NCBI GenBank assembly: GCA_019843655.1 | Contig: JACDQD010000004.1 | Location: forward strand, 27,911,872-27,975,871 | DNA from: Lethocerus indicus | Lineage: Eukaryota > Arthropoda > Insecta > Hemiptera > Belostomatidae | Direction of reading: 5' to 3' | Length of the DNA stretch: 64,000 nucleotides | Shown: positions 13,974 through 26,145 of the stretch, in pieces | Layout of the letters: each line of letters opens with the position of its first letter | Position numbering within the stretch: the stretch's first letter is position 1 | Made by a program: the position numbers and the translations under genes | The notes under the pieces: generated by a model | The model's database searches: none | Told to the model about the DNA's origin: nothing | The model's input: the letters and a program-made list of their open reading frames with translations, nothing else

Positions 13974-16900
13974 CTTTTACACCGTTATGTGGGCCACTGT
14001 CGCTGAACTTTTACAGGACATCCTAGACTGGTCTAGCAAACAGGCGGACGGAAACAATAGATCCACTTGAATATATTTATTTTTTATCTATTATATATAA
14101 TATTTAATTAGCTCACGAGTGTAGGAGCGGCTTCTTATTAATATCGTAATTTCGATTAGAACGCTCGAATAATTCCTTCTGAGTTATCTCTAATCTTGTT
14201 AAGTTGGTTTTGTTGTTGTTGGGGGATTAAATAAATTCCCCAATAATTAAATTCTGGGAATTCTGTGAGATAAGGCCGACGTTCGGAGAACCTGAAGTAG
14301 GTGCTGCTAGAGTGGGATGGGTGGGTGAGGGGGTGTCCCTCTTTGAGGGAGCCCCTTATTAAATCTGTCTACATGGCTTCCAGGTGAAACAGGTAGGCCG
14401 GTACCTCATCCGCTTTCCATACCCGCCAATCATCTCCAACCGCCCGAGGCTTAACCAACCACAGTCCTTCCGTACCGGCGACGGATTAACACGTTTAAAG
14501 TTCCACCACCAACCTATATATATAAGAACGGGATATCAAAATTACTTCATTAACAAGAAACCAGGATATTAAATAAATATCAAGAAGATCACCCACGCGA
14601 TATCGCCCCGGAGGAACTTGGCAGCTTATACGAAACCCGCCCCACCGCATTTCTCCGATATCGCTAATAACTTAATATGATTTATACCTGTTCTCTACAG
14701 CCTTCTTAATTTCACCCCGACGGTATTTTTCCTGTGGTCCAATATACATCTAAGTACGGTGCAGAACCATACCATTTATCTAAATATACATAAATAATTT
14801 GCAACTATTAATATAATAGTATTAATAGAAATTATTCTGATATAATAATGATTGTCTGTCCTCTTGAATTGTAGTTCTTCCAGTGATGAATCGGTAAGCA
14901 TGACATAATTATAAATATATATAAGAGATTTATACATGTTTTAAGAGCATAAATTATGATACAATGAAATAAGCGGATATATTTTATAAGTATGTTACCA
15001 TATACAACTGTTGAACTACAAGTACTTCTGAGTTACGCAGTTGGAAAGAGTTTTCAGAGTTCCAGTTTTCTTTAAAACTGCTATTTCAAACTTCACATGA
15101 ACAATGGTGCACTCTCGACAACTAAGGCCATGCTGATGGAAAATTTGTTCAATATGTTACTAACAATGAAATATGTAACCATGCACGATGTACCCGTTTC
15201 TGTGCGCGACCGACATGAGCTTATATAACTTTTATATTTACACCAACAGACGCTGTCCAGGTGTTGGCGGTGTTTTAAAATAGTGGCATAGCTCTACAGT
15301 CAGCAGTTAAATTACAATTGCAATATGATTTTCAGCTGTGATGATGGAACTGGGAACAACAGGAAATATTAGAACTGAATTCTGTCCTACAGGGAATAAT
15401 TTATTGAAGGGCTTGATAGTGCCCAAATTACGTTACACATAATACGTCAAAATGTGACGCTTTGCGTCTAAACCGGCAACACAGGCTTAAACAATAATCA
15501 GACCGCAAACAGAAACAGAAAGTCCACTTCCACTTTCACGTGTGGTGGACTGTCGGGTGAGTTGACCCGTAATGTCCGATAACAAAATTAGAAATAATTT
15601 TTCCCAGCAATACACAACAATACAGTACAAAAAAGAGATTTGTGATTAATAACAATACAATTCAAATTTGATGGGATATTTTTCATTATGCGATAGATTC
15701 TATTTAAAAATGATTAATACCCAAAAGTTTTCTGATCTTAAAGTCCTGTCGTGAATATAGATAATTTAGTGAGAACTACGGTTTTTATACCGCCTATTCT
15801 AACCATATATTCCACTTACAGTCATTCCAAAAGCTTCATGCTCTTCCTCGAATTGGCAACGAGATATCGACAGTGAATTTACTCCACTAACAAGAAACGA
15901 CCCTAAAAGGAAGTAATGTTCGCCCAAAATGTATCTGTGAATCTGACATAATTCCCCAATACCCACTCATCCATAGTTTCCACTCAAAAATACTTAATGC
16001 TTCTTGGTTCGCTTCCAAGCGTACCAAACATGAAAACCCCCGTATCCGAACAGTTAGAGAAGTCGTTCAAGCCCAGTTCCAAAAGTTCCATTCCGTTCTT
16101 CCATCCCGTCCTAAAAACCTTGTTTTCTCCCTCTCAACCTCCTAACACCCTCTAAATTCTCCCAACGTTTACAACCCCGGCCTCTTACTAGAATGAATAC
16201 ATCGAGAATATATCGCAGTCTGAAACAATTTCTCTATTCGTTGAGTGTACGGACGAATTGCGGGTACCTGTGTGGTGGTCCCCGAGGAATTTTAAATATC
16301 AAATTTAAATGCGTACACAATTTACACTATTTCTCGCAACGTTCCTATAAACTATCACTGAGTTTTGTAAGTAATGCTTAAGTGAACCTTCTGTTATTCC
16401 ACAGCGTGTAAGCTTTTATATTTAATAATATTTCTTCTATTTTAATATAGTTATTACGCATAAAAATAAGATTATATTTGTCAATGAAATGGTGCAGATT
16501 TTATATACTTATAGGTAATAATAAAGTTCATGTTTCGCTATTCCCCGTGCATCAATGAACAATTCACAGTTCTGCGATTAGTAACAGCAATCTTCCAAAG
16601 GAATTATACCCACTACATGCGCCCATATCGTTAATTCCGGCTGGGTAGCGCAATCGAATCAAAATTATTATTTAATTATCCGACGCGTTTACACTTCGGC
16701 AATATTCAGCCAAGACTATAATAGTGGCGGAAAGTTGGTCCCCCAAAGTAATGACGGTCGCCACATTCGTTCTGGCGCCAGTCGAGGAAGTGGAGCAGGG
16801 CCGCAAAGGTGAACACGAGACACAGAAAATTCACCGAAGAGTCACTGAACCCTGAACGTCGGTGAAGGCAAACAAAACCATTTATAAAGTCCAACTCCGA

Positions 16901-18054
16901 GAGGCCCGTGCCCAGGGAGCGCGGACTCGTCAAATGATTTATCCGGTTTCCGCTAAACCGCGGAAATCTTTACGAGCCAATTCGGTCATTACATAGCTCG
17001 GCGTTGCCCGCACTCGGGCCGGTTGAGAAAATAAATTAAAGAAAGTTCCAATGATCAGATACAACATAAGTTAGAATCTATACAATAACAAAACTCACGC
17101 ATTAGATATCGTGCTGAGATTAGAAATCGCTACCCGAATTAGTATCCCTTTCACCCCCTCTTAGGTGAATCGGATCAATGGTAATTTACAGCAAACTTTG
17201 AATTTGAGGCACGATAAGAAGGTAAACGAATATTCGCACTTAATATGAATCGTGATTGACAATGGCTACCGGATCATATATCAGTATAAAATTTTAATAT
17301 TATTATGATTTGCTTTAGTCGTCGCTCGTAAATGCGTGAATTATAAATATGGGCTCGACAGACAGCGTCGCAAACTTTCCAAAATTTGTACAGGACAAAA
17401 AATTCGCAAATAAACGATGCAAAATTTGGGAAACTTTACCGGGATATCTCGCCTATTGTTTCGAGGGATTTTTTCCTAGCGATCCCTATATAAGTTGATA
17501 AGTGGATTAAAGTATCGCCCTCCGTCAGGTCGGGGTCCGCCCGCAACGCTTTCCTTCCGAAACGAGAAAAAATAACCCCATAGCGGGGCCCACGATGAAA
17601 ATCCAATAATTTAGTTCGGAATTTAAGGTTAATCGGCAGGCAGTTTTCAGAGAAAAACAGTGAGGTATGAGAAGAGATCATGGACCGAGCCCAGATTCAC
17701 TGTCTTCGGTCGGTGGCCTCTCAAGTGTAATTCGTTTAGAAGAGTAAATCGAAGAGGCTGAATCCGCCTCGTTACAGATTATGTTTCGAGGAAGCAATTA
17801 AATGTGGATTAGCCAGAGCTTGGGAGCCGTACACCCTCACTCGCGAACCGGGATTTATTTAAACCTGGGCTTCACTTGGGATTCTGTACATTAATTGGCT
17901 TCTGATTCTCCAATGGGGAAACTCGGTAGGCTTCCTAAAAATGTTATTAAAATTCAGAAAAAACTGCGTCGGAGCGAAAAATAGAATAATTAACTTTTAG
18001 CATATGATGTAATACTTCGGGTTTTATTTTTAAGGTGGTTTGTTTTATATGTTT

Positions 18055-18075
18055 TGATCGCTTTATTAGCGATCA
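18055..18075. repeat. perfect 8-bp stem hairpin
   Basis: TGATCGCT and AGCGATCA flank a 5-nt loop (TTATT). It is short enough to arise by chance, so it is recorded as structure only. Confidence 0.35.
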
Positions 18076-18202
18076 TAAAAATCCGAAATATAAACTATTA
18101 TTTTTTAGTTAAACTAAATCATCCTTCATATGACACTGCATGTGTAGGAAATAAGTAAATATAACAAATATAAATATAATAATAAAACTTAAAGTAATCG
18201 TA

Positions 18203-18230
18203 GCACGGCGGGTCTAATACTAACCCGCAC
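18203..18230. repeat. small hairpin sharing a core with the long inverted repeat
   Basis: GCGGGT (18,208-18,213) and ACCCGC (18,223-18,228) form a 6-bp stem around the loop CTAATACTA. The surrounding CACGGCG...CTAATACTAAC...CCGCAC closely resembles the duplicated segment at 24,976-25,002 and 25,031-25,057. The two are probably diverged copies of one short repeat. Confidence 0.4.
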
Positions 18231-20145
18231 AGCTGGGAAGTTATGCATTTAGCATCAGTAACCGTGAAATTTAAAAAAAATCGAGGTCTATCTCAAAATA
18301 TATTCATACCCGATCATTTATTAATTAATACTAACGAACAATATGCTCTCAGGGAAAATCGAACCGAGGACTTGCCCATCGGCCGCTGGACACTTTAAAC
18401 ACAGATAGGGACCAAATAGTTTCCCGGAATTTACTCTATAAGAATTTATTAACAGAGATCGACACTGTAACAATTTTCAGTCAAACAATTATCACTTGAT
18501 TGATCATAAGATATTATGGTATTATAGTGTACATTATAGGGCTATATTGGGGGATCGGGCAGTTTTTTTTCCCGTTTCCGATGTTTTTGCTGTGTTCTTA
18601 CCAATTTTGGTTCTTTCTGAGGCTTTTTCGATTCCAGTGGCTCCAGGCTTCGACAGCAGACGAGGCAGTAATTATCTTCTTCACATTGGCCGCTACTCAT
18701 TGGGGTAATAAATCTTGGCGAAATACTGCAGTAAAGTCTACACAGGTTTCAGAAATTTACCTTAAACTCGCTTTCCGCTCTTTATCGCACCACTTTTTCG
18801 AGGCCTGAATTTCGTTCGTGGTGTTTTAATTATCAATTTTTTCCTGTTTTGTTAGCGTCTCAATCGGTTTCTCAATGGTGGCAGCCCTCCGCTCTAATAT
18901 TAAACCAAGCGGACAGGGTATTGGCGCCAATTTTAAGCCCGCGTACGCTCAGCGGTGGGAGTGATTTGATTTGCGACTTCAATTGGGCGCCGAGCCAGTC
19001 AAAATTTCATTTCTGCGACGGAAGATTAGAAAGAGTCCCTGGGGACCAAACCTCCGTTTCAATATTTAACTCGTCGGTTTCTCAGCCCACCTCATTCCCT
19101 CTCCAACCGATCCTGTGCCCTATCTACCCCAGTGAAAGGTCACGAAAACTCAATTCGCACAATCTTATTAGATAACGAATCTGGTCACAAATTAAGTGGG
19201 AAATATATAAATACGAAATATAATATACCTTCTTAAATATTACCTTAATTAAGAGGATACCATTAAGAATATTGATAAGTATGTTAAAACATAATGAATT
19301 AGCGAAGCCAAATGGCTTACTTTATTAGGCAAATAATAAAAACCAATTATATAATAAAATGAACAAATAATTGTAAATCCTTTGGTCCCTAATACTAAAA
19401 AGTACCAATGCAATTTTATATGCCAGATATTTTCAAATGATGCACAATAAGAAAAATAGTAACAAGAAAAAATAAAATCAACAAAGTACAGTAACTAAAT
19501 CAAACAGTGTGTGACCGATTTTTTTATTTAACTTGAGCGTTTCGTAACACAATTTGAATTAGTTCTGGCGACGCTGGTGCGGAAATGAGAAAGCAAGGCA
19601 CAGGCAGTGGCCTCGAGATTAAATTTGGAAAACATACTTTTCAATATAATAAAGTTACAATGCAAGGCTAACGCGTACAATGCAATTATAATGGAGTTCA
19701 GAAATTTGGAACGGTAAAAGAAAGTCTTAAAGTAATTAAAACTACTCATTTTCTGTTAACGCAGTTAGGACACCCTCTATATTACTTCTACGGCCAGCGC
19801 TCTTCGGTCCTCTAGGGTCCAGAACCAGTTTCTAGCATAAAATTGTTGAGCTTTTATTTTTTATGAGCATATCCCAATCAACTATTCGTGAAGTTATATT
19901 GTATATACCGCTCCTGTATACAACTTCCACTTTAGTTGTTTTCTCGGGTGAAAAAAGATTTCAAATTTCCAACCTTTCTATAAATGACTTTATTGTTATT
20001 CCTCCTATCTTATAACGATACTTTCATCCATTTCACCTTTTGAGCAGATAGCATATTTCGAGCTCTCAAAAATTTGTACGGATCAATATAAATCTCTGGA
20101 ATAAAGTTGTAGTCAAATAACTGAAAGATCTATATATTTTATTAA

Positions 20146-20339
20146 ATTCTCCTGGGCCCGAATTTAGAGAGGGAAGAGGGGCCAAATTGGCCCCCACCCG
20201 TTCCCATCATTTCTAGCCGGGATTTTGCGATATAGTCAGGTGAAGATAGTCGAAGAAAGTATTTAGGAAAAAAGCCAGCTAATATCTTCAATAATTACAG
20301 AGAAACAGCAATATTCTCCCGGCCCCAATTTGGAGAGGG
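20146..20339. repeat. pair of direct repeats, about 28 bp, 167 bp apart
   Basis: 20,146-20,174 (ATTCTCCTGGGCCCG then AATTTAGAGAGGG) and 20,313-20,339 (ATTCTCCCGGCCCC then AATTTGGAGAGGG) match at most positions in the same orientation. Each is GC-rich in an AT-rich surround. They could be a local duplication or two small-repeat insertions. Confidence 0.45.
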
Positions 20340-21614
20340 GGGCTGCTCAAACCGAAATGTAAGTTTTTTTTATTTCCTCTTACCAATTCAAATTAAAACT
20401 CTATTTCCTTAAGATTAAGCTCATTACATTCATTGCGTCCACTCAGTATAGTCCTTTAGAAAAAGTATCCTTTTAAATTACCCCTGCCAAAGTAATTTAT
20501 TTATAAGTATCCTTATGAAAAGACGTATTATCTCTTGCCCCTAACCTGGCGCCAGTATTTTTTTCAGTTAAATTAATTCAATAATCCAACGAAAAACAGT
20601 ACACCAATTTGTTAAGTATCAGAGAGGATAACATTTGATTCTAAATTTATTTGTATTCGTTTTTTCACAAACATTGCATTATAATAAGTTAGGATAAATC
20701 GTTTTTTGGTTTATCAAAAAATGCTAATATTATCCTTGCAAAATATGTAATTATAATTATATTTATAATTCTGTCTCCACTCGTTGATTTGGACTCGATG
20801 TCACCTTCAGCGGCATTCCGTGCATAAATTAAAAAATAAAATGTATAAGAAAGTTGTGTATTGTAGAATCAAACTATTTAAACTGGTGGCTTTCAATAAA
20901 ACATAAAATACATATCCGAAACTAATTAAGTTCGCCGCCGTTATTATTTCCATCTCTGGAAGAAAATGATCTTCAATAGTGCTAGAGAAATTAATCTATC
21001 GTCTCCTATAGAGTTCATTCGCGACTAACTAGCAGAAGAGGGGGACAGTATAGAGTTTCTCATTTCGCTGAAAATTACTCCCGCGTTGATATATCGATTG
21101 GTGTGGGGGGTTGTTGGTGGTGCGGGAGGGTGGAGGGGGTTGTTCAACAAAGAGAGGACCCGGAGTCTCGCATTTATCCAATGTACAATGTCCAGGGCAC
21201 AATGGTCTCCTCTACAGGTTCCGGCCGGACCTCGCACAAAGCTTTGCCGCCAACGCTTCCTCTATAAATGAGACGCGCCATACCTGAAACGAACGCATCC
21301 TGAATACGCCCCCGCCGCCCATCACACCCATAGGTTACCCCTAGGTATTAGGTTACATATCGGTGGAAGACTGCCAACCGCGAAAACTCTGACAAACCGC
21401 CATACCGCGCCATTACGATACGAGAATACTATAAGACTTTGAAATTTTGATGAATAGACCCTTAGGATACGAGTTGAAAATTTTTACAAACCGCGAACGA
21501 ATTCTTTCCATCCATACAGAAACCTACACTGGACGTTATTGACGCTCACCGTAATCAGATGTCCCGAGCTCAATAATATGTTTTCCTACGCTTTATTACA
21601 GTCCAGATTTAGCG

Positions 21615-21634
21615 TTCCAATATTAATATTGGAA
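21615..21634. repeat. perfect 20-bp palindrome
   Basis: TTCCAATATTAATATTGGAA is its own reverse complement over all 20 bases. It could be a dimeric transcription-factor site or a chance AT-rich palindrome. Confidence 0.5.
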
Positions 21635-21783
21635 ATGAATTCCCCTATATTGACCGCCGGCATACGCGATGGTACTGACTAAATAAACCAAATATATTTC
21701 GATCTGAGCGTGCAATGTAAATGTCTGCAAACAAACGGACGGAAATAATTCACTGAATAGTAAACGAAAAGGTATTTTCTTGG

Positions 21784-21784
<1 letters not shown>

Positions 21785-21830
<46 letters not shown>
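21785..21830. repeat. (TA)n microsatellite
   Basis: An uninterrupted TA dinucleotide array of about 46 bp. Confidence 0.95.
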
Positions 21831-21836
<6 letters not shown>

Positions 21837-24181
21837 ATTAGTTCTACGCTTATGTTGCAATATCATGCCCACGATTAACTGGATTTTCTCCTCTGGACCC
21901 AATATCATAACAAGTCAAGAAATTGTAACCGGTGTGTGATTTCTATATCACGAGAACCATGATTGCACTTATAACATGTACGATAGTTGATTGCGCATTA
22001 AAAAAAAGTTAAAAATAAAAAATAATCAATGCAAATTCTTTCTCCGGTATTAGATAAAACAGATGTGACAAGGAAATCGAATACGTTTCAAGGGGATGAT
22101 AAAAAGAAATGAAAAAGAGGATGAGAAAGAAAGAAAAGAGGGGTGGTATTGTTAGGGATGGTTGGGTGGGGGACTCCGGGCAATTGGACGGTTCATAAAT
22201 ATTGAACCTGCCGCCACCGGCGCCAATCCTACCAGAACGGGGTATAAATATTAAACGAAGCATTTTATAATTGAGAGACACTCAAACCCCCCCCCCACGG
22301 TGAAGGTGGGGCCACCAAAGGCAGCACCAGTTTTCGGAGAGTTGGTACTGGCTTGATTCAGCCGCCAATGAATAGTCACCGAGCTCCGCAGGACACTAGT
22401 AACTACCGCCGCAGTGAAGCATCGAAAGGAACCAAAGTTTCGCATCGGAAACCCCATCCTTCTCCACAAAAACTGGACCGACAAGTTTTCATATTCCGTT
22501 GTAACTCGGCGTTCACATGCAATATTGCTATTGGGCAAAAAAAGAAGCACGATGACATTATAGAAAGATTCTTTTATTTGAATTTTGTAAGGGGTAGTTT
22601 TTGACATATAGGTATTGTACATAATTCTTAATCCGACGTTCATAATCTATATGATTGATATAGCCAGATAGTTAAGACGAGGCTCGTACGCGTTGGTTTA
22701 TTACCCTTCATAATAGAGTGGGGTATATCATCCAAATATGAAACTTAATTGTAAGTGTCCGCAGTGACAGACCCCATTAAAAACGAATCTCTAGACGGCG
22801 ATGATAGAACAAATTAAAATTGGACGTTTTATTGGAATTACTAGGAAGCCGACTCTGTGTCCTGCATTTAATTAAATCACTCGTTCATTCGAGCCCCACT
22901 TTTGCACCGTTCAATTACGTCGCGAAAATGCGAGGAAGGAACCTCGCATGAACTGGACAACAAGTAATGGTAGACTTAGTTCCGCATCTTGTTTCCCCGC
23001 GGAATAAACATTATCGGCCGCGTACGGCTCTCGGACGCAATTGAGTTAGGCTAGGGCGATGCATAATTTATATATGGGGGGTTATTGACACCCCATCCGG
23101 CGACACACAGTGTTCTCCTGTCATCAACTATTCAACCCCCCGCTCCAGTTTCCGTTAACCCCGTTAGGACAGGATTTCAGCCCGTCTACAATTTGTTTCG
23201 TTTTGAAATTTTAACGCAACAGTTTGGCGAAATTAAAAGGGACCGGATCAAATGGCGGCCATTACTAAATAGCGTCCGGAATAATTTCAGAGAATTGCAC
23301 TTTCCAAATTTGTGGCGGGGCTCAAAGCCCCTAAATCGTTAACTTTACTAAAAAAAAACTTTAGGGCGCCACACTCACGTTATTCACCTAAGTAACGAAT
23401 ACAACTAATATTCAAGCAATCTTAAACAAGAAATATTTAATTTCCATACGCTCAATTAGAATAGGTGAAGTGATTCAACGTTTCTTCTTACTGTCCGTAT
23501 TTCATTCACGATTTCTTTACACGAAAGGTAAAAAAACCACACCCTTCCAGCCTTTGTTACCAGGTTTAACGGCTCCAGCTATACACACGCTCCGTTTTTA
23601 CAGACCGGCCGATACTGCAGTTACGTGCGTGTTCCTGATTGGAAATTCGGAATGTGCCCTCCCATTTATCGCCGCCCGGTCTCGAGCAATTCTGCCCAAG
23701 CTGCCTTTAATGATGATTGGAAGACGTGCTTGAAAATAATGACATAAGATTGACGCATAAAAAAAACTGAAGAAATAAAATAAGTTGCTTTATTTTATTT
23801 GGCTAAATGAAGATCGGCGCAAATGATTTATTATCGGACGATTTAAAATTTAAACTGCCGCTGCCCTTAAAACCCCTAATTGCCCTATTGTAGAGTCGAA
23901 ACTTGAGCATTCATTACGTTCAATTCTGATATCCAAAGTATAATAGTTATTTGTGACTTATTAAACGCAATAAATTTGAGATAACTGCTGGTGGTCTCAG
24001 AGGGCTTGAAATACCATTATTATTGCTGTTTACACTAGCTGATTAGACCGGTTTTACCCTCTCACCTTCTTCTAGAAACTTCAGTGCAGTAATGATGCAC
24101 TCGTGTTCGTCGGTTGCTGGTGAGCCCAACTAATGACGATAAAGAGGTTAATGTTATAACCGAGTGGATATAGAAAGAATT

Positions 24182-24215
24182 TACAAAGTTAACCATCGTC
24201 AAGGTTAACTTTGTA
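24182..24215. repeat. perfect 13-bp stem hairpin
   Basis: TACAAAGTTAACC (24,182-24,194) is exactly complementary to GGTTAACTTTGTA (24,203-24,215) around an 8-nt loop (ATCGTCAA). It could form a stable RNA or cruciform hairpin. The stem is short for a microRNA precursor. Confidence 0.5.
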
Positions 24216-24908
24216 CACCAGATATTCGTCACAAACGTACAACAACTGTTTGAATTCTCAATCGGAAACTTTTCCTTTTAGATCCGCTGCAAATGATAAA
24301 TTGAAATTTCAGATTCCCCTGCCAGATAACGGAATATCACATATTGAGAACATGTGCAGGTTGATAGCCATGGGGTAAAATTGTCTCTTCTTATTGTATA
24401 ATGGTTTGTATAATGGTTCCTATAGATAGAAAATTAAAAAACCATTAATTTCATTGAAAGCATAATGCGATCATTTTGACAGGCTTCTGGTTATAACTAT
24501 GTTATAACGAAGGTTTCTTCACTGCAATGAAGTATTTTTTCATCATCATTTCGTTAAGAAAGGGGAATGTAGAATTAAATGGTCTATTTTTTTCGTCCAA
24601 GTTTTAAAATCGAACAGCTTAGAATCGTCCACGATGCTAAGTCCTTTTGGCATTTTCCCTTTTAGAGGAGCGTGGAGCCGGTGGGGTCTCTCTGTCCGAC
24701 ATGATGTGGACCCGCCGTTTTCCAGGGCTTATAAAATATTGACGAGGTAATATCCCCTATTCCGAGTCAAAAATGGAAATTCGTGAGTCGTTTCCAGTAT
24801 CCTGCCGGTGTTCAATGGACGGTTTCCGTAACGACAACGAACTTGTATTAGCTGCTTGAAATGAGCAAACGTATAAGCACAATGTTATCCCTGCAGGATG
24901 TAAACTAT

Positions 24909-25814
24909 TAACCAAAACAGAATTACCACATACTTCAGTATACCCAGTAGAATTAAATAAAATTGCAGCTGCAGTTACACGGCGCTAATACTAACACCGC
25001 ACGAGAGAAGGTCGTAATTGCAGCTGCAGTTACACGGCGCTAATACTAACACCGCACCGCTTTGTATTGCAAGCGCCGTATTTTCTTAAACGATTTTCTT
25101 CCCCGTACGGGTAATATTTAAAGGTGAATCGTGTGAAAATATTTACTTCGGTTCTATTCATTGATTTATAGATGAATCATTGATTATTTTACAATCTATA
25201 AAAATAAGTGTTTAGTTCTTTTATAGGCATATGATTTTAAAAATTATTTGACTCCAAACGTACGGACGTAAGTCCGATCGTTAGCCACATTTTCGGTTCC
25301 CAATCAAGTTTAAAGTCGTGAACTAAACTAGGTTCGTTCTTTCGCCATTATCAGGTAATAATATAGCCAAAGATGTCTCCAGTAGACATCTTTTGTTTTT
25401 GTAATTTATCTTGATCATGTGATTATGAGAGCTACACGGCATGTATTCCTTTATTGTTTATCCATCAGTTCCTTATCCTAATCTCATTATACTATTTAAT
25501 TATTGACTGAATTACTTTTGTTTATGTAATTCACCCATCGTTATACATTCCAGTTTGTGATGTGACTGTTCTGAATGGTTTCAGGAGTGGTACAAACACT
25601 TGTTCTACACCATAAACCGTAATGAGTCGGAATAGGATTACAAACACAATATACTTGATATTGCGCCACTTTGAGATCAGAGAATCTCGAGGAAAAGAGT
25701 TCTTGGAGGAGGAAAAGGGATGAGGAATGAATATCGATGCCAGTAATGAGTTGAACACCCTCTAATGGTGAGAGAGTATTGAAAACACTCTACTGCTACT
25801 CTGTACATTCATAG
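24909..25814 (+). repeat. long inverted repeat, left arm (about 0.9 kb)
   Basis: This arm is the near-complete reverse complement of 28,066-28,926. Long blocks match with scattered substitutions and small indels, for example the sequence around the palindromic ACGGACGTAAGTCCG at 25,262 and the stretch read as GAATCTCGAGGAAAAGAG near 25,682. Short open frames that look alike in the two arms exist only because the DNA is alike. Near its outer end this arm carries an internal 42-bp duplication that the right arm lacks. No transposase is visible. The likely origins are two head-to-head copies of a non-autonomous element, or a foldback element with long terminal arms. Confidence 0.85.
24961..25057 (+). 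repeat. tandem duplication of a 42-bp unit inside the left arm
   Basis: 24,961-25,002 and 25,016-25,057 are identical over 42 bp (beginning AATTGCAGCTGCAGTTACAC). They are separated by GAGAGAAGGTCGT. The right arm has only one copy of the unit, and its GAGAGAAGGTCGT homologue sits on the outer side of the unit. The left arm lacks that 13-mer at the corresponding outer place. Confidence 0.85.
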
Positions 25815-25974
25815 ACCTTTAATTTTTTTACATTATTAGAGTTTAGTAGAGTGGGGTGTAAAGTGAGTTCAATGGCACTAAACTCTGAATGAAATGGAAA
25901 GACTGCATGAAAGTACCAGAAAGAACTTTGAATAAGCCCAAATTATACTGTAGATTTCGTGTATTTGTCTTCTC

Positions 25975-26145
25975 TCGCGGGTTTGGTCTTTTGTTAGGCC
26001 GGTTTCGACTGCCCGCCATCTTCAGTAACAGTGACAGTGCAGTGAGTATGCCCAAAAAAAAACATCGAAACTGCCAAAGTGACTAACACCGCTACTGTAG
26101 ATGGCGAGCAGCCGAAACCGGTCTAACAAAAGACTACACCAGCGA
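25975..26145. repeat. near-palindromic hairpin repeat, about 170 bp (MITE-like)
   Basis: Left arm 25,975-26,028 and the reverse complement of right arm 26,092-26,145 align without gaps, with 46 of 54 positions identical by my count. The core is GTTAG-[A/G]-CCGGTTTCG. The 63-bp centre is not self-complementary and includes an A9 run. Related copies lie at 13,920-13,973 and, weakly, at 31,430-31,483. The size and foldback form fit a MITE or a hairpin satellite fragment. No clear target-site duplication is visible. Confidence 0.65.

Larger units (their letters stand above)
13059..24908. other. gene-free interval, middle part
   Basis: No defensible coding gene is seen. If the 12.95-13.06 kb segment is a true first exon, this would be its first intron. 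The interval holds a homeodomain-site-rich patch (about 13.19-13.42 kb), a hairpin-repeat relative (13,920-13,973), several short perfect hairpins or palindromes (18,055-18,075; 18,208-18,228; 21,615-21,634; 24,182-24,215), a pair of direct repeats (20,146 and 20,313) and a (TA)n microsatellite (21,785-21,830). A GC-rich open frame on the minus strand near 22.3-22.6 kb was examined and not accepted. Confidence 0.55.

Noticed and set aside
18340..18400. A GGTTCGATT B-box-like motif on the minus strand, suggesting a tRNA
   Set aside because: The flanking bases do not form a T-arm stem, and no matching A-box or acceptor stem is present.
22251..22643. A 130-codon minus-strand open frame with a GC-rich, Gly/Pro/Ser-containing middle
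   Set aside because: No family resemblance. It runs through a long C homopolymer, and alternative frames look equally plausible over the GC-rich part. Splice boundaries were not clear.
24990..25050. TACTAAC motifs resembling a branch-point consensus
   Set aside because: They lie inside the duplicated repeat unit with no donor or acceptor context. The similarity is better explained by repeat ancestry.
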